Shown: positions 23,701 through 31,997 of the stretch, one piece after another
Numbering within the stretch: the stretch's first letter is position 1
How the letters are laid out: each line of letters opens with the position of its first letter
From: Microbacteriaceae bacterium
GTDB taxonomy: Bacteria; Actinomycetota; Actinomycetes; Actinomycetales; Microbacteriaceae
Direction: 5' to 3'
Assembly: GCA_019638805.1 (NCBI GenBank)
Contig: JAHBTA010000007.1
Location: forward strand, 24,189-88,188
DNA: 64,000 nt
Made by a program: the position numbers and the translations under genes
The notes under the pieces: model-generated
Databases searched by the model: none
What the model was told of the DNA's origin: nothing
The model's input: only the letters and a program-made list of their open reading frames with translations

Positions 23701-24476
23701 CGTCGGGCCTCCAAAACCTTCTGAATGTTCTTGAACAGGATGTTGTCCTTGTCTTCTTCGGAGATGTCGGCGTCGAGTACCGAGTTCAACACCTCGCCGA
23801 GCTCGTAGAACGGAACGTCGCTGCCGAACACCACACGTTCGCTACCCACCGCTCGGACCAGTTCTTCGGTGAGACGGGGGTCGCCCTGGTAGGCGACGTC
23901 CATGTACACATGGGGCAGGTCTTTGACGATCTGGATGCACTCCGCCTTCTGCTGAGGACTCATGAACCCATGACCGATGAAGTAGGTCACATTGGTGTAC
24001 TTGCTCGTCACCAGGCGCACGTCGGATGCCGATTCGCCGGAACCGGGATCGGGGGAACTGTGCATGAGGCATAGCGCACGGCGGTCATCGAGCACCTCGA
24101 AGATAGGGTCGACCCAGAGGGGGATATCCAGCCGGTACCCCTCCATCTGCGGATGCACGGCAAGGCCGGCGAGGCCTAGCTCATCCATCACCCGCACCGT
24201 CTCCTCGACTGCCAGCATCTCGTGGCGGGGCTCGATCACTCCGAGCCCGTCCGGAAAGCGGTCCGGATGGTCGCGCACGGCACTCGCGACGATGTCGTTA
24301 AGGCGTCGTGTGTCGCGAATGCCGTCGGATTGCACGTCACCTGCGGCCCGGGACAGCAGCGCCTGAGTCACTCCTGCCCTGTCCATGCGCTCCAGCATCT
24401 CGGCCACTGTCTGGCCGATATTGTTCGCCACGGTCTTTCCTACGTGCGCATGCACGTCGATGCTCTGACGCGTCAT
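23697..24476 (-). CDS. Amidohydrolase-family (TIM-barrel) hydrolase
   Basis: 259-aa protein; start chosen at MTRQSIDVHAHVG because a GAGGTGG site precedes it, though an ATG six codons earlier is in frame. Metal-binding HAH near residue 9, a TYFIGHGF His and RVVFGSDVPF Asp (about 219) match the amidohydrolase_2 group, which includes lactonases and decarboxylases. With a dehydrogenase and a cupin alongside, a lactonase or hydrolase step is plausible (inference). Confidence 0.8.
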   Translation of the reverse strand: MTRQSIDVHAHVGKTVANNIGQTVAEMLERMDRAGVTQALLSRAAGDVQSDGIRDTRRLNDIVASAVRDHPDRFPDGLGVIEPRHEMLAVEETVRVMDELGLAGLAVHPQMEGYRLDIPLWVDPIFEVLDDRRALCLMHSSPDPGSGESASDVRLVTSKYTNVTYFIGHGFMSPQQKAECIQIVKDLPHVYMDVAYQGDPRLTEELVRAVGSERVVFGSDVPFYELGEVLNSVLDADISEEDKDNILFKNIQKVLEARR

Positions 24477-24525
24477 CGCGTCCACCTCTCCCATGTCCGG
24501 CTATATGTCCTGGTCGCGATCGGGG

Positions 24526-24948
24526 TTATGCGTGTTCGTCTACGGATGTCCGCATCACTAGTCCCTCATCCGCGGCATGTATGGCATGCGCGTTCTCGGG
24601 CGTCCCTCCCTCGGGCCCACCGGGGCTGTACATCACCAAGAGGTGAAGTGGCGCCCAGCCGGTGTTGTGGGAGTCGTGGAAGACTCCCACGGGGATGTGC
24701 AGGGCATCGCCCGGCCCGATGGGGATTCGGTTGCCTTCGCCCACAGTGAAGGAGCCGCGGCCGGAGATCACGTACACGACCTCGTCGCTGTCCTCATGGT
24801 TGTGCCACTCGTGGGATTGTCCGGGCAGCACGATCACTTCGCCAAGGGACATCGCCGAGTTGTGATCGGCGGAGGTTATCAACCACTTGGCGACTCCCCA
24901 CGACAGCTCGGTGGATACGACATCGGCGGCGTTGACGGAATGCTTCAT
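24526..24948 (-). CDS. Cupin-domain protein
   Basis: 140-aa single-domain cupin. Motif 1 HEWHNHEDSDEVVYVISGRG (about residues 48-67) with three His and a Glu, and motif 2 IPVGVFHDSHNTG (about 89-101) with His, give a full metal site. Start at MKHSVNAAD with an AAGGA site. Such cupins in sugar clusters act as isomerases, epimerases or dioxygenases; the particular reaction cannot be told. Confidence 0.82.
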   Translation of the reverse strand: MKHSVNAADVVSTELSWGVAKWLITSADHNSAMSLGEVIVLPGQSHEWHNHEDSDEVVYVISGRGSFTVGEGNRIPIGPGDALHIPVGVFHDSHNTGWAPLHLLVMYSPGGPEGGTPENAHAIHAADEGLVMRTSVDEHA

Positions 24949-24965
24949 GTTTCGTTCGTCCTTCC

Positions 24966-25637
24966 TCAAGATCTTTCCGACGGCACCGTCGGACGGCTTG
25001 CGCCTGGGGCCTCGTCGTCGAGCCCGACGAACTTCCACCCGGTCTTCCTCGTGAAACCTGCGTACTCGCGATCCAGCACGAGCATCAGCGATACCATGGA
25101 GTCGATGAGCCGCGCGTTGTGGAGTGGCCCGCAATCGAGAGCACGGTGGTCGAGATCTTCGGCGAGGCCACGGACGATATCCTTGGCCCTGGCGTCGTCG
25201 GCGGCGATCTTGACGTCGGCACGCTGGCCACTGGCCACGCCCGGTGTGTTGATCGTGGCAACGAAGTTGTCCTTGAACGCGGCAACCACGCCCTCGGTCG
25301 TGCCGAGCGCGTCGCTCGTGTACTCGACCCCTGCCTTCTCGTTGTGGGCAAGGTTCTCGAACGGGTTGGTGATGTCGATGATGATCCTGCCCGTCAGCGA
25401 CTCCCTGTGCTCATCGACGAAGGGCACCACGGCGGGATAGGGGATTGCGATGACGACCACGTCCGCGCCTTCGATCGCAGAGCGGTAGTCGGTCACGGTC
25501 GCGACCGGCAAGCCACTTCCCTCCGGGGCCGACCCCGGGGTGCGCGAGCCATACGTGACGTCGTGCCCCGCCCGAATCCATCCCGTGCCGAGTTCGCGGG
25601 CCATGCCGCCCGTGCCGATGATTCCGATCGCCGTCAC
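24966..25637 (-). CDS. NADP-binding F420-reductase-like oxidoreductase
   Basis: 223-aa Rossmann-fold protein: IGIIGTGGMARELGTGWIRA (residues 4-23) with following HDVTYGSRTPG typical of NADP binding in F420-dependent NADP reductase and related dinucleotide enzymes. GTG start overlaps the preceding stop. Might use F420 or reduce a small carbonyl substrate; not resolved. Confidence 0.78.
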   Translation of the reverse strand: MTAIGIIGTGGMARELGTGWIRAGHDVTYGSRTPGSAPEGSGLPVATVTDYRSAIEGADVVVIAIPYPAVVPFVDEHRESLTGRIIIDITNPFENLAHNEKAGVEYTSDALGTTEGVVAAFKDNFVATINTPGVASGQRADVKIAADDARAKDIVRGLAEDLDHRALDCGPLHNARLIDSMVSLMLVLDREYAGFTRKTGWKFVGLDDEAPGASRPTVPSERS

Positions 25638-25936
25638 GCCGTCGCCCCAGCCGGTTCCTGGAAGTGATCAACGGTCGGGTCCTCCACGAAGTGCGGCCAC
25701 AGGAGTTCCCTGAACCGGGTGAAGTCGTCGGAGGTCACGAAACCCTGCACGTGGTCTTCGATTGCCCGCCAGCGGACCAGGAGGAGATAGTCGCCGCCCT
25801 CCACCTCCCTTGCCAGTTCCGACCACAGATGCCCGTCGGCCGCTTGGAGAAGAGAGTGCGCCTCGGCAAATGCTGCCTCGAACTCCCCCTCTGCTTCTCG
25901 CCTTACTCGCAGACGCGCTACTTCCAACACGCTCAA
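25634..25936 (-). CDS. ABM-type dimeric alpha/beta-barrel protein
   Basis: 100-aa protein resembling antibiotic biosynthesis monooxygenase-like (ABM) or EthD-type small dimeric barrels: EVARLRVRREAEGEFEAAFA followed by a long helix and EGGDYLLLVRWRAIEDH. TTG start (25936) or GTG two codons later. First gene of the seven-gene operon. ABM-like proteins often act on oxidised small molecules; function here unknown. Confidence 0.7.
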   Translation of the reverse strand: MSVLEVARLRVRREAEGEFEAAFAEAHSLLQAADGHLWSELAREVEGGDYLLLVRWRAIEDHVQGFVTSDDFTRFRELLWPHFVEDPTVDHFQEPAGATA

Positions 25937-26025
25937 TTGCAGCCTCCCTTGGCTGGACGCGATGACCCGTCGACGGGGCCGGGCGCTAGCACTTGACCGA
26001 CTGCGTCACCGGGCTCGATGATGAG

Positions 26026-26043
26026 AAAATGCAAAATGCATTT
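26026..26043. promoter_or_regulatory. Palindromic operator before the minus-strand operon
   Basis: AAAATGC occurs twice in tandem (26026-26032, 26033-26039) and the second copy forms the perfect 10-bp palindrome AAATGCATTT (26034-26043). It lies in the AT-rich intergenic region upstream of the TTG at 25936, a natural operator position for a dimeric regulator. Confidence 0.45.
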
Positions 26044-26179
26044 CGCACAACATACATACCCGGCTCATCCGGCGTCAAGCCGACATGGTGATCTGCGGGT
26101 TCGGGGAGCCCGCAGCCGCACCCCGACGTCGGTCGGACGCGGTAGAATTGGTGCAAGCCGATCAGATGAAGGAGTGAGC

Positions 26180-26380
26180 ATGTCGACCACGATTGATACT
26201 AGGATTGCTCCCGCTGAGCGCGCCCGTCGCGTCGCCCTCGAGCAGGCTGAGCACAGCGGCGAGATGGAGGGCCTGCACATCACGGCGGCCACTCGTGCTG
26301 ATGCCGAAGAGTACGCGGCCGGTCGCATCGACATTGACGAGCTCGTGGCGCGCGGTCGAGCACGCTACAACCTTGGCTGA
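26180..26380 (+). CDS. VbhA-like Fic antitoxin
   Basis: 66-aa antitoxin. It holds the Fic-inhibitory motif (S/T)xxxE(G/N) as HSGEMEGLHI near residue 27, followed by the small VbhA-type three-helix end ADAEEYAAGRIDIDELVARG. ATG 26180 has GAAGGAG. A TAGAAT -10-like box sits at about 26150. The next gene overlaps its end, as in other VbhA/VbhT-type pairs. Expected to block ATP binding by the Fic toxin. Confidence 0.88.
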   Translation: MSTTIDTRIAPAERARRVALEQAEHSGEMEGLHITAATRADAEEYAAGRIDIDELVARGRARYNLG

Positions 26381-26999
26381 GGTCGTCGACCCTTACCTCG
26401 ACCCCGACACGGGGTTGCTGCGCAACCTGGTTGGTGCTCGCACGCAGGACGCGCTCGACCTTGTGGAGGGTGACCTGACCTACATTCGTGCCGCCGAGCT
26501 GCAGGCACGCCCCATCCGGCCCACCGGAGATCTGGACGAGTTCCGCGCGATCCATCGGCAGTTGTTCCAGGACATCTACCCGTGGGCGGGCGAAGTGCGC
26601 ACAGTCGACATCCGGAAGAACGTCGCGGGTGCCGAACACTTCCTATCCGTGGGCGCTATCGACCGCGGCTCGATGTTCGCCGCGGACGAGCTGCTTGCGG
26701 ACAACATGTTGCGCGGGATGAACCGTGAGCAGTTCGTAGACCGGCTCAGCCACCACTACGGCGGGTGGAATTACGTTCATCCCTTCCGCGAAGGCAATGG
26801 CCGAACTCAGCGCGTGTTCTGGAATCGAGTCGCCGCCGACGTCGGCTGGCAGCTGGACTGGCGCCCCGTGCAGGGAGCCGTGAACGATGCGGCCTGTCGC
26901 GCCGCTTCGGAGCGCGGTGACTTCGGTCCTCTCCGGGCGATGTTCGGCCAGGTCGTCCTGCCTGCCGGTGCTGAGGTAAGATCCCTCGACCGCGCCTGA
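26373..26999 (+). CDS. Fic toxin (AMPylase)
   Basis: 208-aa class I Fic protein. Active-site loop is complete, YVHPFREGNGRTQRVFW (about residues 131-147), with catalytic His and the ATP-binding Arg. FRAIHRQLFQDIYPWAGEVR (about 57-76) is the usual helix before it. TTG start at 26373 overlaps the antitoxin stop by 8 nt; no other start fits. Transfers AMP (or related groups) to target proteins; targets of similar toxins are gyrase and topoisomerase IV (family knowledge). Confidence 0.9.
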   Translation: MAEVVDPYLDPDTGLLRNLVGARTQDALDLVEGDLTYIRAAELQARPIRPTGDLDEFRAIHRQLFQDIYPWAGEVRTVDIRKNVAGAEHFLSVGAIDRGSMFAADELLADNMLRGMNREQFVDRLSHHYGGWNYVHPFREGNGRTQRVFWNRVAADVGWQLDWRPVQGAVNDAACRAASERGDFGPLRAMFGQVVLPAGAEVRSLDRA

Positions 27000-27051
27000 T
27001 CGGTTTGCTCTTCGCTCCTCGAGGGCGACCGATGCCTCCCGGCTCGCGCAG

Positions 27052-27564
27052 ATGGACACCCCAACACGACCCGGTGCCGGTGCCGGTGCCGGTGGCGCCA
27101 CCCCGGCGTCGAGGGCGGCTTATCGTGCCCCGCACGGGCTCGACAGTGACCTGGTGGTCATCGACTGCCCGAACCGGCAAGGAGGGCCGCTCACGCTCGG
27201 CGCCCTGAGCGCAGCCGACTCGGTGGTGTACGCCGCCAACGGCACCGCAGACGGCCTGGACGGCTTCTACGGCGCTCGTCAGTCCGTAGGCAGGTTCGTG
27301 GCAGCACGGCAAAAGATGGGAGCCCAGGTCGAGCTGCGCGAGCTGGGAATCATTGTCGGTGACGCCCAGCTCACAGTTCCCAGTCGCGTCGCCGTGAACG
27401 TCACCGACGAGCTGGAAGATTCTGGATTGTTGCTGCGACCCATCGTGCCGAATAGGGCGATCGTGCGTGAAATGCGCCTGACCCATGAGTGGTACGGCAA
27501 TTACAGAAAGGGGACACCCGTCGTGGACGCATACGAAGAACTGACAAGGAAGGTGATCGCATGA
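27052..27564 (+). pseudogene. N-terminally truncated ParA-like partition ATPase
   Basis: Only the second half of a ParA/MinD-type ATPase is recognisable: LDSDLVVIDCPNRQGGPLTL (about residues 29-48, Walker B), followed by AADSVVYAANGTADGLDGF. The N-terminal KGGxGKT motif is absent; in its place is a low-complexity start containing four tandem CCGGTG hexamers (27071-27094). So it cannot act as an ATPase. Its subfamily differs from the intact ParA at 37724. Confidence 0.75.
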
Positions 27565-27940
27565 GCGAGCTCCCCGATCGACCCCCAGCGCTGCCGCGCC
27601 GTGGCCCTAAGCCAGCGGCAGACGAGCAGGTAGACCCGGTTGACCCTGTGACGGTCGCCGCACCGCCACAGGCAGCCCCAGCGGCGCCCAGCGCCGCCGC
27701 CACGTCCGCCCCGGCAGCGAAGCCGACAGCCGCTAACCGTGCGGGATCTCCGAACGTCGATGCAGTGCCGACGTCGGCACCACGGCGCGGCAGGCCACGT
27801 CACGGGATCTCGCGCTCCCATTCAGCACGCGCCTGTCGACGGATGTTCTAGAGACCATCGACCGGGTAGCCACGGAAGATGACATGACGATCCGCGACGT
27901 CGTCGAGACTGCCGTTCGCGCACACTACGCCGGCCGGTGA
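27561..27940 (+). pseudogene. Frameshifted ParB-like/RHH partition partner
   Basis: ATG overlaps the truncated parA stop (ATGA). The first frame gives a Pro/Ala-rich N terminus ending in SAPRRGRPRHG, then is lost to a stop at 27851. A +1 frame continues as DLALPFSTRLSTDVLETIDR and MTIRDVVETAVRAHYAGR to 27940, a ribbon-helix-helix DNA-binding tail. A single indel between about 27770 and 27815 explains it. With the dead ParA this marks an inactive partition locus of an earlier plasmid. Confidence 0.7.
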
Positions 27941-28008
27941 GACGTGGGGGAGCCTCGCAGCTGTGCTACTCATCGATCGCGCCGCGTCGCGGCCCTGACT
28001 GATACCGA

Positions 28009-28086
28009 ATTCTTTGACCTTTCCGGCTGCGCGATCATAGTTCGCTTCGCGCCTACGCTCCGGGCTTTCGCGGCATATCCTCCCTC
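28009..28086 (+). promoter_or_regulatory. 5' half of a recurrent leader, interrupted by IS110 copy B
   Basis: TCTTTGACCTTTCCGGCTGC with following GATCATAG, CTCCGGGCTTTCGCGGCA and TATCCTCCCTC matches the start of the leaders at 41448 and 13691. The IS110 left end follows directly at 28087. Confidence 0.65.
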
Positions 28087-28126
28087 TCTAATGAAAGGTG
28101 GTTGGCCCGGTGCCGACTGACAGGCT

Positions 28127-28297
28127 GGGAATCGGACTGCCTGGCGTGGCTCTTCCTCCCTCTGTCCCGTTCGCGGTGACTTGGTAGCGACTCGTCCGCC
28201 AGGCAGTTCGACCATGGCCCGTCCCGCTGCGATGGCTTGATAGAAGGTTGTCCGACCTGCGGGTCGTGACTCATTAGAGAGCTGCCCCGCAACGATC
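28127..28297 (+). ncRNA. IS110 bridge RNA candidate, copy B
   Basis: Identical to 10130-10300. Target guides at 28154-28162 and 28184-28190; donor guides at 28240-28247 and 28271-28281. Confidence 0.75.
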
Positions 28298-28340
28298 CTC
28301 CGGGCCGTTTCCATCGGATCGATCGGAAGGATGCACCAGG

Positions 28341-29450
28341 TTGCCCATCGTTGCTGAACAGTTCTCCTTTGTCGTTGGCGTGGATACGCACGCCAGAACG
28401 CACACGTACGTCGTCGTCGAGGCCGTCACCGGTCGGCTGATCGACTTGGAACAGTTCCCGGTGACCGCCGCGGGCATCGCCCGAGCGCTCGGCTGGATCG
28501 GCCGCCGCACCACCGGGAGCGTCCTTGCCGCGGTCGAAGGTGTTGGCTCGTACGGGGCAGGGCTGGTCGCCGCTCTCGAGGCGGCGGCCATTCCCGTCGT
28601 GGAGGCCAAGCCGCCACGCTCGGCGGTCCGCGAGGGGCGGGATAAGTCCGATCGTCATGACGCGGAGGCGGCCGCCAGAGGCATGCTGGGTCGTGAGGTC
28701 GACAAGCTCCCTCACCCGCGTGCCGGAAAGGTTCGAAGCGCGCTGCGAGTACTGCTTGCGGCGCGGCGATCGATGGACACCCAACGCACCGCGATGCGCA
28801 ACACACTCACCGCACTGCTGCGGGTGATCGACTTGGGCGTCGACGCGCGCAAGCCGCTCACGGATCAGCAGGTATCCCTGATCGCCTCGTGGCGGTCACG
28901 GGCCAGCGACGACATCGAGCAAGCCACAGCCAGAGCCGAGGCAGTGCGGCTTGCTCGCGACGTGCTCATCCTCACGGTCAGGATGCAGCAGAACCGGGAC
29001 GCGCTCGAGACCCACACCACCGAGCTCACGCCCACGCTGCTGCGAGCACGCGGGATTGGGCCGGTGACGGCCGCTGTGTTCCTCACCGCTTACTCGCACC
29101 CCGGCAGGGTCCGGAGCGAAGCAGCGTTCGCCGCCCTGGCCGGCGCCTCACCGCTGCAGGCCTCCAGCGGCAACACCACCCGCCACCGCCTCAACCGATC
29201 CGGCGACCGGCAACTCAACCGAGCACTGGACGTCGTGGCGCGGGTGCGTCTAGCCAAGGACCCGCAGACTCGTGCCTACCGGGAACGGCGTCTGGCCGAG
29301 GGCAAATCGACGCGGGAGATTCGCCGCCAGCTCAAGCGCTACATCGCCCGCCAGGTCTACCGCGAACTCACCGCGGCGATGAGCGCAACCGCAGAAGGGC
29401 CTGACACCACCACGCTCGGCACCAGCGACGCGCCAGGGGTGAAAGGCTGA
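28341..29450 (+). CDS. IS110-family transposase, copy B
   Basis: 369 aa, identical to the protein at 10344-11453: DEDD catalytic residues, helix-hairpin-helix and the Ser-containing C-terminal domain are intact, so both copies should be active. Confidence 0.95.
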   Translation: MPIVAEQFSFVVGVDTHARTHTYVVVEAVTGRLIDLEQFPVTAAGIARALGWIGRRTTGSVLAAVEGVGSYGAGLVAALEAAAIPVVEAKPPRSAVREGRDKSDRHDAEAAARGMLGREVDKLPHPRAGKVRSALRVLLAARRSMDTQRTAMRNTLTALLRVIDLGVDARKPLTDQQVSLIASWRSRASDDIEQATARAEAVRLARDVLILTVRMQQNRDALETHTTELTPTLLRARGIGPVTAAVFLTAYSHPGRVRSEAAFAALAGASPLQASSGNTTRHRLNRSGDRQLNRALDVVARVRLAKDPQTRAYRERRLAEGKSTREIRRQLKRYIARQVYRELTAAMSATAEGPDTTTLGTSDAPGVKG

Positions 29451-29557
29451 ACGGCCAGTTGCCGGCGCAAGCAGGCTGCTCGCCATTGCGATCGTGAGTG
29501 GCACTGTCAGCGCCAACAGGGCGATCCCTGTTCCCCTGGGAGGAGCACACTTGAGGC

Positions 29558-30001
29558 ATGAAGGTGGAGATCCTGCACATCGACGATTGCCCAAACTGGG
29601 AAGAAGCCGGCCGCCGGATGACCGCCGCCCTGATCGAAACAGGACACGAAAACGTGGGCGTCACGTTCAGGCGGCTGCAGAGCTCGGAGGACGCGTCCGG
29701 AGTTCCGTTCGCTGGCTCCCCCACGATCGTGGTTGACGGTGCGGATCTTTTTCCGACGGGCACTCGGATCACCGAGCTGGCCTGCCGGGTGTATGGGACA
29801 CGCGATGGTCTGGCTGGCTTGCCGACCGCTGAACAACTCGTCGACGCCCTCAATCAGCGCGGCGAGCTTGCAACGGATTGCTCCTGCTGCGGACGGTCCT
29901 ACCCGCGACGCAAGCTACACGACGTGGCAGGAACCGGAACACTCATCTGCCGCCGCTGTGGCCTGTGGATCGCGTTCAGGCGTCGCGGGGATCGACTGTG
30001 A
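29558..30001 (+). CDS. Thioredoxin-like protein with zinc ribbon, copy B
   Basis: Identical to 11561-12004: a thioredoxin-like domain with a single Cys-Pro and a C-terminal two-pair Cys ribbon. Transcribed toward lspA, so convergent with the cadmium operon. Confidence 0.65.
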   Translation: MKVEILHIDDCPNWEEAGRRMTAALIETGHENVGVTFRRLQSSEDASGVPFAGSPTIVVDGADLFPTGTRITELACRVYGTRDGLAGLPTAEQLVDALNQRGELATDCSCCGRSYPRRKLHDVAGTGTLICRRCGLWIAFRRRGDRL

Positions 30002-30053
30002 GCTGGGCCCCGGATGGGCTGCCGGCGCGATACGGTGCGGGCTCGGCCCGCGA

Positions 30054-30578
30054 TCAGTCCCTTCCTCGCGCAGGTTCTTTGCTACTGCGGGCGTGAGTAG
30101 CGAGCATGAGCGCCCACAGGGCGATCCCGCTCGTGGTGAAGATGTCGGCAACGTTGAAGGCCGCGAACCAGTCCACCGCGATGAAATCGACGACATGACC
30201 TGTCAGTGGTCCGTCTTCGGCACGACTGAAGCGATCCCAGAGGTTGCCGATTGCCCCACCCGCCGTGACGGCCAAGAAGACGGTGGCGAGGATGTCCTGG
30301 TTCCGGATGGTGCGGACGGCGACCCAGCCCACGAGGGCTAGCACAACGGCGGCCAGCGCGAACGCCAGAGGACTACCGATGTCCGCGCCCATCCCGAACG
30401 CCACGCCGGGGTTGAATGTCAGTTCGAGGCGGACTGTGGGGACGAGCTCGATGACTTGACCGTCCTCGAGCTCGTCCAACGCCCATCGTTTGGTGAGCTG
30501 GTCGAGCACCAGGGCAGCCCCCAGTGACAAGCCCACCAGGATGATCCGGCCGATCAGTCTTCTGCTCGGAGCCCTCAC
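30054..30578 (-). CDS. lspA: Lipoprotein signal peptidase II, copy B
   Basis: Identical to 12057-12581, with both catalytic Asp residues. Coupled to cadD by a GTGA overlap. Confidence 0.93.
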   Translation of the reverse strand: MRAPSRRLIGRIILVGLSLGAALVLDQLTKRWALDELEDGQVIELVPTVRLELTFNPGVAFGMGADIGSPLAFALAAVVLALVGWVAVRTIRNQDILATVFLAVTAGGAIGNLWDRFSRAEDGPLTGHVVDFIAVDWFAAFNVADIFTTSGIALWALMLATHARSSKEPARGRD

Positions 30579-31198
30579 GTGAGGACGCCGATGAGGCGGG
30601 GAATGACGCCCGACTCGATGAGGATGTAGAGACCGAGCCCAATGAAGACGGCCGGGACAAGCCAGTGCTCAATCTTTTCTAGCGCCTCGGTCACGCGTCG
30701 GTTGGTCCCGATCGCACGGGCCAACAGACACCAACCGGCGAGAAGAATCAGGAACACCACGATCGTCACGACGGTGTCCAACACGGGCTGCGTCCGAAAC
30801 ACCGGGGTGTAGAGCGAGATGTTGTCGGCCCCATTGGCGATGGTGATACCAGCCACCCCGAGGAGCCCACCTGCTCGGATGGCGCTCTCGTCATCGTCAT
30901 CATCGTGGTCAGCGTTGCGGCGGCGCACCAGGAAGCGGATAAGCCCGTACACGCCGATGCCGAGCGGCAGCAGCCCGAGGAAGCCAACCCACTCATCCGG
31001 CACCAATGTCAGCCCGAGGGCGGCCACCACGCTGACCATGATCAGCGTGATCAGTCCGAGGTATTGCCCCGCAATGACTTTCCACACGGTGAGAGTGCCG
31101 CCGCGTGTGGTTGCGAGGAAGAGGATCGTCAGTACAACCAGATCGTCGATGTTGGTGCTGACGAAGAGCCCGATGGCAGCAACAACCGCGCCGATCAT
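30575..31198 (-). CDS. cadD: CadD-family cadmium resistance transporter, copy B
   Basis: Identical to 12578-13201. Two copies double the dosage of the cadmium exporter. Confidence 0.88.
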   Translation of the reverse strand: MIGAVVAAIGLFVSTNIDDLVVLTILFLATTRGGTLTVWKVIAGQYLGLITLIMVSVVAALGLTLVPDEWVGFLGLLPLGIGVYGLIRFLVRRRNADHDDDDDESAIRAGGLLGVAGITIANGADNISLYTPVFRTQPVLDTVVTIVVFLILLAGWCLLARAIGTNRRVTEALEKIEHWLVPAVFIGLGLYILIESGVIPRLIGVLT

Positions 31199-31578
31199 GC
31201 TTTGAACTTTCCGGCGAGGGTGTTTGCGCGCACCGCGGTCGCTCGCCGTGCCTGCGACCCGTGCACGGAGCACAAGTCGACCTTGTACCCAGTGGCCTCG
31301 AGCAGCACTTCCGCCGCTTTCAAGAGATCCATCAGCTCTGGTCGTGAAAGCGCATAGAACACCTGCCGGCCGTCAACTCGCCCTTCCAGCAGGCCGCAAT
31401 CCCGCAGACACGCCACATGCTCCGACACGGTGGATTGAGCCAGACCCAGCGTCTCCACAAGGTCCCTCACCCGAGCCTCTCCGCCCTGCAGCTGGCGGAC
31501 AATCGCCAAGCGGGTCGGCTCAGCCAGCGAATGGAACAGCGAAACTGCGGCAAGACTGCTGTCAGTTTGAATCGGCAT
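31195..31578 (-). CDS. cmtR: CmtR-type cadmium-lead sensor, copy B
   Basis: Identical to 13198-13581, with the Cys-x3-Cys helix pair and C-terminal Cys. Either repressor copy would control both operons. Confidence 0.92.
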   Translation of the reverse strand: MPIQTDSSLAAVSLFHSLAEPTRLAIVRQLQGGEARVRDLVETLGLAQSTVSEHVACLRDCGLLEGRVDGRQVFYALSRPELMDLLKAAEVLLEATGYKVDLCSVHGSQARRATAVRANTLAGKFKA

Positions 31579-31581
31579 CTA

Positions 31582-31594
31582 CCGATTATATCGG
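31582..31594 (-). promoter_or_regulatory. cmtR operator, copy B
   Basis: Same CCGAT-TAT-ATCGG inverted repeat over the minus-strand TATAAT as at 13585-13597. Confidence 0.6.
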
Positions 31595-31687
31595 GACATG
31601 TCGATCAAACTTCAAGCGCAGCGGCCAAGCGATCAGCGCGCGACGGCGACGCGGGTTTCGAGCTCCACATGAGCCACCCAAGGCTGG

Positions 31688-31877
31688 GGGTTTCCCGTTT
31701 CCGGCTGCGCCATCGTAGCTGCCGTCCACGGCTTCGCTCCGGGCTTTCGCGGCATATCCTCCTCCGCTGGCGCTCCGTCCGGTATTCCACGACCCTGCGC
31801 TACGCCGCTCCCGCCCGCTCTCGATGACACCGCCGAAAACGGCAAACAAATGAACAGAGATCGATTGACAGCGGGAC
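31688..31877 (+). promoter_or_regulatory. Leader-family copy inside the IS110 element, copy B
   Basis: Identical to 13691-13880; no gene follows before the element's right end. Confidence 0.55.
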
Positions 31878-31888
31878 ATAGAAGGGTC

Positions 31889-31997
31889 GCTGCGCTCAGT
31901 CCGGTACCGCCTTCGCTCGGCGCTCCGCACCGTCCACTCCCCCTCGATCAACTCGCCCGGAGAGGGCGAAGGAATGGTCGCAGAGAAGGAGAGAACC
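31889..31997 (+). promoter_or_regulatory. 3' half of the leader before the parB-like gene
   Basis: GCTGCGCTCAGTCCGGTACC, a C/T-rich stretch, hairpin TCGCCC-GGAGA-GGGCGA (about 31950-31966), then AGGAATGGTCG and AGAAGGAGAGAACC before GTG 31998. The hairpin, the ATGGTCG block and the GGAGAGA site recur in the leaders before the ssb and DUF3846 genes. Confidence 0.65.

Larger units (their letters stand above)
28087..31886 (+). mobile_element. IS110-family element carrying cadmium-resistance genes, copy B
   Basis: Same 3,800-bp unit as 10090-13889, again flanked by TC (28085-28086, 31887-31888) and inserted at the same position of a leader, between TATCCTCCCTC and GCTGCGCTCAG. Its right flank leads into the parB-like gene's leader. 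Confidence 0.8.
28076..31906. repeat. Direct repeat copy B, identical to 10079-13909
   Basis: Second 3,831-bp copy in the same orientation. Every protein encoded is identical to copy A. Homologous recombination between the copies would excise an 18-kb circle with the sugar cluster and the VbhA/Fic module. Confidence 0.95.

Noticed and set aside
10079..31906. Classical composite transposon with IS copies at both ends
   Set aside because: The two elements are in direct orientation, each is a full 3.8-kb unit with its own guides, and there are no target duplications beyond TC. The spacer could still move by recombination, but guided transposition of the whole block is not supported.
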